Source of the DNA: an uncultured Acetobacteraceae bacterium
Lineage (GTDB): Bacteria > Pseudomonadota > Alphaproteobacteria > Acetobacterales > Acetobacteraceae
DNA length: 22,067 nt
Reading direction: 5' to 3'
Assembly (NCBI GenBank): GCA_903839965.1
Contig: CAIMEK010000569.1
Span: 1 to 22,067, forward strand
A program made the position numbers and the translations under genes. Numbering within the stretch: the first letter of the stretch is position 1; every line of letters starts with the position of its first letter. Below, one piece after another: positions 8,253-15,150 of the stretch. The notes under the pieces were generated by a model. The model made no database searches, was not told the DNA's origin, and saw nothing but the letters and a program-made list of their open reading frames with translations.

Positions 8253-8670
8253 GGAGCCTATCGGACGCCGAACTCGCCGGGCAGAGCGGCGCGGACGGGA
8301 TCGTCGTTTCCAACCACGGCGGCCGGGCGATGGACAGCGCGATTTCCACCATCGATGCCCTGCCCGATATCGTCGACGCGGTAGGCAGCCGCACGACGAT
8401 GCTGTTCGACGGCGGCTTTCGCCGGGGCAGCGACATCATCAAGGCGCTCGCGCTCGGGGCAAAGGCGGCGCTGATCGGGCGCGCGACGCTTTATGGGGTC
8501 GCCGTCGCGGGCCAGGAAGGCGCCGAGAAGGCGCTGGAGATCCCGGCAGCGAAGGTGAGAAGAACATGGCTTATTTCGGGTGCCGCTATGTTCGCGAACT
8601 CGGCCGGGGTATCTTTGCCTCGCCGAAGTTCCCACCCCGGCCAGAAGCCGTCATGGAGTCTCCTTCGTGA
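8253..8670 (+). pseudogene. Truncated, frameshifted FMN-dependent alpha-hydroxyacid dehydrogenase (LldD/mandelate dehydrogenase type)
   Basis: The frame that includes 8261-8263 reads SDAELAGQSGADGIVVSNHGG with the R-x-M-D that follows, then MLFDGGFRRGSDIIKALALG and AKAALIGRATLYGVAVAGQE. These are the final barrel strands of FMN-dependent 2-hydroxyacid dehydrogenases, including the catalytic His and Arg of SNHGGR and the FMN phosphate loop DGGFRRGSD. About 250 N-terminal residues are missing, and the homology begins a few bases after the gatB stop. Near 8540-8555 the reading moves to another frame, in which KNMAYFGCRYVRELGRGIFA gives the expected C-terminal helix of the family. The frame therefore shifted once near the 3' end. 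It ends at TGA 8668-8670, which overlaps the GTG start of the next gene. There is no ribosome site for it after gatB. Confidence 0.85.
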
Positions 8671-9680
8671 CCGAAAACATCGTTCGCGTTGCCTGCCTGG
8701 GATACGTATTCGATCCGCTGGCTCAGCAGCTTGTCCGCCAGATTGCCCCGCCGGAGTTCGACCTCCGCTTCGCCGAGAAGCCGGATGCGACGACCCCCGC
8801 CCTGGTCGCCGAGAGCGACTTCGTCATCTGCGTGTCGCATGTGACCGACAGCATGATGGCGAATGCCCCGAAGCTGCGGCTGATCCAGAAATGGGGCATC
8901 GGCGTCGACAAGATCGATCTAGCGGCCGCCGAGCGCCACGGCATCTATGTCGCTATCACTGCCGGGGCCAATGCAAGCGTGGTGGCCGAACATGCCATCA
9001 TGCTGATGTTGGCCGCGCTGCGGGGGCTGTCCGTCGCTGACCGGTCCATGCGCAACGGTGATTGGAACGCCGCCGCGCTGCGCCCCAGGTCGCGCCGGTT
9101 GGCCACCAAGACGGTCGGTATTCTCGGCCTGGGCAATATCGGCCGGGCGGTCGCGAAGCGGCTGCGGGGCTTCGAGGTGCGGGTTCTCTACAATGACATC
9201 AAGGGCCCGATGCCGGTAGCGGCGGAACTGGACGCCGAATTCGTCACGCTGGACGCGCTGCTGGAAAACAGTGACATCCTCACCATCCACATCCCCGGCG
9301 GCACGGCGAACCGGCATGTGGTGAGCGCGCAGGGCATTGCCCGCATGCGCCCCGGCTCGGTGATCGTCAACACCGCGCGCGGCGAGGTGATCGACGAGGC
9401 GGCGCTGACGCAGGCGCTGCAGTCCGGCCATCTGCTGGCGGCGGCCTGCGACACGTTCGACAACGAGCCGCTGAGCCCGGACTCCGCTTTGCGGCGGCTG
9501 GACAACATGGTGCTGACGCCGCACTGCGCCGGCAGTGCACTGGATCATGTGCGGCCAATGGCCGAGCACGCACTGCGCAACCTGCAGTTGTTCCTGCACA
9601 ACGAACCGCTGCCGGAGGCGGACTGGATTGTCGTGCCGGCGCAACCGAGGCCCGGCTACACCGCATTCCCTCCCGCGTGA
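8667..9680 (+). CDS. D-isomer specific 2-hydroxyacid dehydrogenase (NAD-dependent)
   Basis: A 337-residue soluble enzyme of the phosphoglycerate/glyoxylate/hydroxypyruvate reductase family, which reduces 2-keto acids to D-2-hydroxy acids with NAD(P)H. The N-terminal substrate domain contains KWGIGVDKIDLAAAERHGI (75-93) and ANASVVAEHAIMLMLA. The NAD-binding domain has GILGLGNIGRAVAKRL with GxGxxG at 154-159. Catalytic residues are R238 in NTARGEVID, E267 in DTFDNEPLS and H286 in LTPHCAGSA. The GTG start at 8667 is chosen because GGAG at 8655-8658 lies 8 bases upstream and the fold begins at once (ENIVRVACLG). The frame is open further upstream but without family character. The neighbouring decayed L-type hydroxyacid dehydrogenase suggests an old 2-hydroxyacid utilisation cluster. 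Substrate not determinable. Confidence 0.92.
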   Translation: MTENIVRVACLGYVFDPLAQQLVRQIAPPEFDLRFAEKPDATTPALVAESDFVICVSHVTDSMMANAPKLRLIQKWGIGVDKIDLAAAERHGIYVAITAGANASVVAEHAIMLMLAALRGLSVADRSMRNGDWNAAALRPRSRRLATKTVGILGLGNIGRAVAKRLRGFEVRVLYNDIKGPMPVAAELDAEFVTLDALLENSDILTIHIPGGTANRHVVSAQGIARMRPGSVIVNTARGEVIDEAALTQALQSGHLLAAACDTFDNEPLSPDSALRRLDNMVLTPHCAGSALDHVRPMAEHALRNLQLFLHNEPLPEADWIVVPAQPRPGYTAFPPA

Positions 9681-9682
9681 AA

Positions 9683-9697
9683 GGCCACGGCGTGGCC
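9683..9697 (+). terminator. Small palindrome after the hydroxyacid dehydrogenase
   Basis: GGCCACG-G-CGTGGCC lies 3 bases after the stop codon. It is compact and GC-rich but has no following T-run, so its role as a terminator is a weak inference. The rest of 9698-9856 shows no gene. Confidence 0.3.
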
Positions 9698-9856
9698 CGG
9701 GACCTCGACGTTCCGCAAGGATACGTGATTCAGGCATTCGGCCTGTTCGCCGACGCTCCCTTGCGATGGCAATCATTCTTCCACCCTCGGACGAGCGCCC
9801 GTTGATCGGGTCTTAACCAAATCGCGGCATCGTCTGGCATTGCCTCCCCTCAGCGG

Positions 9857-10855
9857 ATGCACCCAGGTCGGATGCCCATCGAAAGCTGTCCCGTCGCATC
9901 ACCGGCAGCGCAGGCACGTGCATTGGCGGCGGCGCTCCCGCACCTGACGGCCGAGATGCACCGGATCAATGGCCTGCTCGGCGCCGGTCACCGGCAGGAA
10001 GCGATCGAGCAGTTCTTCGCTCTGGCGTCGTTGGCAATCCGCACACAGCGCGACGATGTCAGTTGCAGGGGCTATGTGATCCAGGGGCGCACGACGACGA
10101 TCAGCGTGCTGCGCATTCCAGCGCAACCGCGACCCGGCAAGCCGATCGCATTGTTCCTGCCGGGATTGCTGTCCGCGTTGCCATTGGCCGCCGTCCGTTC
10201 GCTGGCCTTCCTCGATTTGCTGGATGTCGTGCTGTGCGAGCTTCCTGGCCATGGTGTATCGGGCGAGATCGCGGACGTCTCGCTTGATGCTTTCGCTGCC
10301 GAATATGCCGCCGTGATCGATGCCGCTTTGCCCCGGGCAGTGGGCCTGACCGTCATCGGTGAGTCGTTCGGTGGATTGATCGCCTTGGCACTCGCGCGCC
10401 TGCGGCCCACCGTAATCCGGAATGTCATTCTCATCGATACGCCGTTCCATCTCACCCGACCGGATCTCGCCGCCTGGATAGGTGAAGTCTGGCGCGCAAG
10501 CGGCAGACGGCCCTACGTCCGTCGGGTCTGCCTCGATGTCATGGGCTTTGACCCGATCGACGGACACGTGCAGCGAACAAGGTTGCTGCACGACATGGTG
10601 CGCAACACTCCATTCGGTTGCGTCCACATAACGGGGGGAGACCGGCAATCCTCGGGCATCGCCTCCGTCGTCGGCGACGCAGACATCGTCGCGTTGCGGG
10701 CGGCAAATGCCGCGATGCTGATCACGCCGCCTGTCGACGGCACCGGACATGCCGTGCTGCTGGACAATCCCGAAGGCGCCAACGTCGCGTTGAAGTCGCT
10801 CCTGGTGAAATCCGATCCGCGGGAGATTGCTGCATGCCACGCTTTTCCATCGTGA
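9857..10855 (+). CDS. Alpha/beta-fold hydrolase, stand-alone paralogue
   Basis: A 332-residue protein with no signal peptide. Residues about 96-310 carry the alpha/beta-hydrolase core: strand PIALFLPGLLSALP (oxyanion region), VVLCELPGHG (125-133), the nucleophile elbow VIGESFGGLIALAL with S170, and GTGHAVLLDNP with the likely catalytic His, H298. The acid residue is uncertain; D194 (LIDTPFHL) and the acidic pair near 274-276 are candidates. Residues 20-90 are a mainly helical N-terminal segment also found, more diverged, in the second half of the next protein. The next gene starts inside its 3' end (22-base overlap). The ATG at 9857 has no clear ribosome site; ATG 9872 is an alternative. The family and the substrate are not recognised. 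Ester, lactone or acyl-transfer chemistry on a glycan or lipid is one possibility, inferred only from the neighbour. Confidence 0.82.
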   Translation: MHPGRMPIESCPVASPAAQARALAAALPHLTAEMHRINGLLGAGHRQEAIEQFFALASLAIRTQRDDVSCRGYVIQGRTTTISVLRIPAQPRPGKPIALFLPGLLSALPLAAVRSLAFLDLLDVVLCELPGHGVSGEIADVSLDAFAAEYAAVIDAALPRAVGLTVIGESFGGLIALALARLRPTVIRNVILIDTPFHLTRPDLAAWIGEVWRASGRRPYVRRVCLDVMGFDPIDGHVQRTRLLHDMVRNTPFGCVHITGGDRQSSGIASVVGDADIVALRAANAAMLITPPVDGTGHAVLLDNPEGANVALKSLLVKSDPREIAACHAFPS

Positions 10856-12924
10856 TCCCGACCCGCCAGCGCGCCGATACCCTGGCGTTCACGATTGAAA
10901 CCGCCCTGGCGCAGACCCATCCCGATTTCGAGGTCGTCATTCAGAACAACGGCAACGATCCGGCCACCAAGGATGTCGTCGCTTCGTTCGCTTCGCCGCG
11001 GATCGTTCTCAGCGGTTCGGCTGAAACTCTGCCGATGGCGGATAACTGGGAAGCCGCGCTCGCGGCCTGCAGCGGCGAGTATGTCGCCTTCCTGGGAGAT
11101 GACGACGGCATCATGCCGGATGCCTGCGCAATCTGCAACGAGCTGATGCCGGCTCGGCCGTCCCTCGGAGCTTTGCATTGGACGCCGCATAACTACGACT
11201 GGCCCACCTCGTTACGGTCTTCGGCGAAAAACCGCCTTGTCGTCAATCTTCCCGGTGCCTCGAAAGGCATGATTTGCCATTCCCGAAATCTGCTCCTCCG
11301 CCTGTATGACGGGACGATCAGTTGGACGAGCATTCCCCTGATCTACAATGGTTCGTTCGTTCGCCGCTGCGTGATCGAAAAGGTGAAGGCCTATTCCGGC
11401 GGCCGCTACTTCGCCGGACAAATTCCCGATGTCCACTCGGGTATCGCCAATTTGTGGGCAATGGAACGGTTCCTGCACATCGCTCGGCCATTGTCGATTT
11501 GCGGGGCATCCGGCCACAGCAATGGCAACGCGCATTTCGTCGGCGGCGAGGGCGAACGGTTGCAGAAGCGCTTTCACGCGGAGAATCCGGCGTTGCGCCG
11601 CAGTTTGGGCGAGCGGTTCCTCGACACCACCAACATGGAGTTGACGATTGCCTCCGCGCTCATGCTGGCCAAGGAAATGTTCTTCAAGGACGATTCCGAG
11701 GTCTCGCTCAACATGCGCAATCTCCTGCTGCAAATGGGCATTGGCGCCAACCGGGACCCGGCATTGTACGACCAGACCATGCGTGAATTGCGGCAGGTGG
11801 GACAGAAATACGGCATCGACACCAGCGGGCTCAATCTCCCGCCAAAGCGGCAGACGCCCGACATTCCGTTCCAGGGTCCGGTCACCGCCACCGACGGGCG
11901 GACGACCCACCTTGTGGTAAATGGTGCAATAGCCGGCCTGGCGACCGTCGCTGACGCGGTTCGGCTTGCCGCTTCGATGACGCCATTGCAAACGCCCGCG
12001 CAATTGAATGCCATGTTGCCCGGGCAAGAGACACTGTCATCCGTGACGTTGCGGCTTGCAGATGAGTTGGCGGACCTTGTGCCGCTCCTGGCTGCCGATG
12101 CGCGCGAAGAGGCGGTCGGGAGGTACTTTCGTCTGACAGATGCCGCCGTCCACTCCCAATGCGGCGACGTTGATACGGAGTGCCGTATGCTGCCCGGTCT
12201 GTCGGCCGCGCTGAGCGTGTGCCATATGCCGGCGACACGACGCGGTCGTCCGCTGGCACTTTTCATTCCCGATGTCCTGACGCTGCTGCCCCATGCGGCC
12301 TTGCGAGCCATCCCATTCCTGGCCCGGTTCGACCTCGCGGTTTGCGAATGGCCGGGCCACGGAGCGGCGGAGAAAACTGTCGAGGTGTCCCTGGCGGCCC
12401 TCGCCGGAGAACTGGCGACGCTTGTCGATCACATCCTGCCGGCAGACCAGCCGCTATTCGTGATCGGCGAGTCTATCGGCGGTTTGGTGGCGCTGATGCT
12501 TGCGCGGTTGCGGCCAGGGCGACTCCACAACGTCATTCTCATCGATACGCCGTTCCATCTGACCCGCCCCCCGCTGGCGGCCGACATCGACAGAACCTGG
12601 CGCCAGTCCACGACGTCACCCTATCTGCGCCGTGTGCTGCGAGAGATTATGGGGCTGGATCCGGACGACCAGGGCACCGTGGGCGAAGCCGAACACTACG
12701 CCCTGCTGAAGGGCGCTCCCTTCAACTGCGCACTGATCCCAGGCGGCGGTGGTGCCCAGCACACGACGCCCTCGATGTTACTGGACGAAGATCTGGCCGC
12801 TCTGCACGCGATCAACCCGTCACTGCTGAGGACGGCCCGGATAGATCGCGCGGGGCATCACGTCCTACGGGACGACCCGCAGGGCATGATGACGGAACTG
12901 AACAAACTGCTGGTCCGCGGATAG
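10834..12924 (+). CDS. Fusion of family 2 glycosyltransferase and alpha/beta hydrolase
   Basis: A 696-residue two-domain protein. Residues 1 to about 250 are a GT-A glycosyltransferase (GT2 type): FSIVIPTRQRADTLAFTIET at the start, VVIQNNGNDPAT (34-45), the NWEAAL helix, and the DxD-like GDDDG (88-92) that binds metal and the sugar nucleotide. Residues about 250-400 are a helical and linker region. Residues about 405-696 repeat the whole preceding hydrolase: ALFIPDVLTLLP (475-486), CEWPGHG (504-510), nucleophile S547 in VIGESIGGLVALML and His675 in RAGHHVLRDDP. GGGAG-type ribosome site GGGAG (10821-10825) lies 8 bases before the ATG, inside the upstream gene, so both are in one operon. No signal peptide or membrane segment is visible, so it probably acts in the cytoplasm. 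Likely role: build and acyl-edit a glycan, or glycosylate a protein. This is inference. Confidence 0.88.
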   Translation: MPRFSIVIPTRQRADTLAFTIETALAQTHPDFEVVIQNNGNDPATKDVVASFASPRIVLSGSAETLPMADNWEAALAACSGEYVAFLGDDDGIMPDACAICNELMPARPSLGALHWTPHNYDWPTSLRSSAKNRLVVNLPGASKGMICHSRNLLLRLYDGTISWTSIPLIYNGSFVRRCVIEKVKAYSGGRYFAGQIPDVHSGIANLWAMERFLHIARPLSICGASGHSNGNAHFVGGEGERLQKRFHAENPALRRSLGERFLDTTNMELTIASALMLAKEMFFKDDSEVSLNMRNLLLQMGIGANRDPALYDQTMRELRQVGQKYGIDTSGLNLPPKRQTPDIPFQGPVTATDGRTTHLVVNGAIAGLATVADAVRLAASMTPLQTPAQLNAMLPGQETLSSVTLRLADELADLVPLLAADAREEAVGRYFRLTDAAVHSQCGDVDTECRMLPGLSAALSVCHMPATRRGRPLALFIPDVLTLLPHAALRAIPFLARFDLAVCEWPGHGAAEKTVEVSLAALAGELATLVDHILPADQPLFVIGESIGGLVALMLARLRPGRLHNVILIDTPFHLTRPPLAADIDRTWRQSTTSPYLRRVLREIMGLDPDDQGTVGEAEHYALLKGAPFNCALIPGGGGAQHTTPSMLLDEDLAALHAINPSLLRTARIDRAGHHVLRDDPQGMMTELNKLLVRG

Positions 12925-12960
12925 ACCTGCGATCCGGGGCGGCTTGTCCTTTGCTGCGGT

Positions 12961-13530
12961 TCACAGCCCGCCAAGCGTGTGCTCGATCAGGATCTTCGTC
13001 CCGATACCGATCAGGCACAGCCCCCCGACCAGCTCCGCGCCACGTCCGAACACAGGGCCCAGCCAGCGACCCGCCAGGGTGCCGACCGCCGCCATCAGAA
13101 ATGTTGTCAACCCGATCGCAGAGGCCGCGGCAACGATGTCGACCTTGACAAAGGCCAAGGTGACACCGACAGCCAAGGCATCCAGGCTCGTCGCTATCGC
13201 AGTAAGCACCAATACGCCAAGCGAGTGCTGCGAGGGCGCTGGTTTGGGTTTATCCTTGGATACCAGGGCGTTGAAGATCATCTGGCCCCCAAGCGCGAGC
13301 AGGATCGCGAAAGCGGCCCAATGGTCGACCTGCGAAACCCAAGTGGCGGCCGCCGCACCGGCCAACCACCCGAGAACCGGGGTGGTCGCTTCGACGAGAC
13401 CGAAGATCAGGCCAGTACGCAGTGCCTCCGCAAATCGCGGACGTTTGAGCGCCGCACCTTTCCCGAGGGCGGCTGCGAACGAGTCCATCGACATGCCGAA
13501 CGCCAGAACGACAATCGCAACCGGACTCAT
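12961..13530 (-). CDS. mntP: Manganese efflux pump MntP
   Basis: A 189-residue inner-membrane protein, the usual MntP length (about 188), with six hydrophobic segments in two repeated halves. Each half carries the conserved acidic signature in its first helix: GMSMDSFAAALGKG near residue 10-23 and ATSLDALAVGVTLAF near 115-129; the aspartates are needed for Mn(II) export in characterised MntP. Residues between the halves (SKDKPKPAPSQ) form the cytoplasmic loop. The frame is open well upstream to 13797, but the family begins at the ATG at 13530. AGGA lies directly against that ATG, an unusually short spacing. It is the last of four minus-strand genes and is convergent with the glycosyltransferase fusion, 36 bases apart. 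No manganese riboswitch could be recognised upstream. Confidence 0.9.
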   Translation of the reverse strand: MSPVAIVVLAFGMSMDSFAAALGKGAALKRPRFAEALRTGLIFGLVEATTPVLGWLAGAAAATWVSQVDHWAAFAILLALGGQMIFNALVSKDKPKPAPSQHSLGVLVLTAIATSLDALAVGVTLAFVKVDIVAAASAIGLTTFLMAAVGTLAGRWLGPVFGRGAELVGGLCLIGIGTKILIEHTLGGL

Positions 13531-13800
13531 TCCTGGCTCGGCCGAATGTTGCGGGTGACGGGTTGGATGGGATTGGACCAATTGCGAAATGCACCAAACC
13601 GGTCGCACCGACCGCTGGCGAGCCATTGATGATGGCGCAATGAGTTTGACACAGTCCTGGCGGCGGGAAAAGGAGGCAGTTGAAGAATGGGTACACGTAA
13701 TCACTCCACACGTCAAAATGTTTCGTGAATGTGCGGGTTGGCCGCAGAAGCAAGCGTCCGCCCCGCTCCCCTGCTCCGCTGCACGTGCCAGGACCAATCT
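13531..13800 (-). promoter_or_regulatory. mntP leader with a possible promoter at 13688-13716
   Basis: A 270-base gap between the MFS gene and mntP. On the minus strand TTGACG (complement of 13711-13716), a 17-base spacer and TACCCA (13688-13693) could form a weak sigma70-like promoter about 158 bases upstream of mntP. The long leader would leave room for RNA control, but I cannot recognise the yybP-ykoY motif. The frame upstream of mntP is open across the gap without family character. Confidence 0.3.
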
Positions 13801-15015
13801 TCAGGTTTCCGGCGCGCGACTGTTCTCCGCCTGCTCCGACTCCTCGGGTGGACGGATGGCCCGGAACCGCTGCAACAACGCAAGATCGTACGCAATCTTG
13901 AGGACGCCCGCGAAAACGAGCGGCCAGCCGAAAGAGCTGATGGTCAGGGCCCATCCCGCAAGTGCCGGCGAGAGGGCGCTCGCAAGGCTGCGGGGCACGG
14001 CCGTCACGCTTGCGGCCGCCGGCCGTTCCGCGGGCTCGACCACCGCCATGACATAGGAAGAGCGCGTCGGTACATCCATCTGCGAGAGCAGGCTGCGCAA
14101 CACCAGCAGGACAACGGCCAGCGGCAATGTCGGTGCGAAAGCGGCCAGGATGAGGAAGACGCTGGAGGGCAGGTGCGTGAACACCATCGTGTTGACCAAC
14201 CCAAAACGCGCCGCCAGCCGCGCCGCCACGAAATAGGAGAACGAAGAGCAGATGCCCGTGGCGAAGAAGATCGCCCCGGTCATTGCGACGGACAGGCCGA
14301 AGCGCTCGAACAGCCACAGCGCAAGCAAGGAGTTCACGATGAAGCCGCCACCGAATGCGTCGACCGCGAACAGCGCGGCCAGTCCGTAGACGCGCCGGCG
14401 CGAGGGGCCAAGGGGCACCGCCGACTGCGGGTTTGCCGCCTCCATGTCCGGAAGTTTCACATAGAGCAGCAACGTCGCCAGTCCGATTGCACCGTAAAGC
14501 AGGAACAAGCTTCTCGCGGCCATTCCTGGTGGCAGAACCGCATCCATCCAGTCGAGCCCACCGACGGCAAGCGATCCAATGGCCGCGCCGATTGAGCCGA
14601 CGAAGCTGTAGCGGGCATAGGCGGACGTGCGCTCGTTGCCTGGGACGAGTTGCGCGACGAGCGTATGCTCCAGGGGCAGAAACACGCTCACGTCGCCACC
14701 GGAAGGATTGAGCGTGCCGACGAAGGCAATGAGCAACAGCGGCCAGAAAGCCTGCACGAAGGCGAACCCCAGGCCTGTGCCGGCCAACAGCAGCGCCGCC
14801 GCCAACAGGCCCCGGCGCAAGCGGACCCGGTGCGCGCTGAAGCCCAGCACCAGCACCAGCAGGGCGGAGCCAAGGAGTGTGCTGGTCGCGATGACACCGA
14901 CCCCGATCGGGCTATAGCCAAGCTTTTCGAGATAGACGGGCAGCAGGATGGCGATCATCCCGTCGCCAAAGGCCCGCAATCCTCGGCCGACAATAATGCG
15001 CCTGATCGGCGTCAT
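13801..15015 (-). CDS. MFS transporter, 12-TM type
   Basis: A 404-residue integral inner-membrane protein of the major facilitator superfamily (MFS_1 type), with about 12 hydrophobic segments and short loops. The first helix starts with IIVGRGLRAFGDGMIAILLPVYLEKLGYSP, and the central loop carries DMEAANPQSAVPLGPSRRR between the two six-helix halves. The repeat GLAALFAVDAFGGGFIVNSLLALW opens the second half, and SYVMAVVEPAERPAAASVTA near 337-356 is the motif seen in uncharacterised MFS members. The substrate is unknown; efflux is likely from the layout, with a drug exporter next to it. The ATG at 15015 is chosen because it begins just before the first helix; the frame is open up to 15150 but that part is not transporter-like. 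It follows the DHA2 gene after 135 bases. Confidence 0.85.
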   Translation of the reverse strand: MTPIRRIIVGRGLRAFGDGMIAILLPVYLEKLGYSPIGVGVIATSTLLGSALLVLVLGFSAHRVRLRRGLLAAALLLAGTGLGFAFVQAFWPLLLIAFVGTLNPSGGDVSVFLPLEHTLVAQLVPGNERTSAYARYSFVGSIGAAIGSLAVGGLDWMDAVLPPGMAARSLFLLYGAIGLATLLLYVKLPDMEAANPQSAVPLGPSRRRVYGLAALFAVDAFGGGFIVNSLLALWLFERFGLSVAMTGAIFFATGICSSFSYFVAARLAARFGLVNTMVFTHLPSSVFLILAAFAPTLPLAVVLLVLRSLLSQMDVPTRSSYVMAVVEPAERPAAASVTAVPRSLASALSPALAGWALTISSFGWPLVFAGVLKIAYDLALLQRFRAIRPPEESEQAENSRAPET

Positions 15016-15150
15016 CGCAGCCCGTCCAGCACTGCCATGGCAATCGGATGATCGGCCGCGAGGGTGAATCCCGAGGTGTCCGGTTTCATCGGGTGAAGTT
15101 TGCCGGAAAACGCGCCAGGGAGGAAGCATCCGATCCGGCGACCATGGCAT

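Noticed and set aside
8580..8666. Upstream extension of the D-hydroxyacid dehydrogenase frame to 8580
   Set aside because: The extension has no family resemblance and overlaps the hydroxyacid dehydrogenase fragment, while GTG 8667 has a well-placed ribosome site.
12925..12960. A terminator between the glycosyltransferase fusion and mntP
   Set aside because: The 36-base gap has no inverted repeat with adjacent T-run.
13531..13800. A manganese riboswitch (yybP-ykoY) before mntP
   Set aside because: The minus strand contains a GGGGAG-like run, but the remaining conserved parts are not found by eye.
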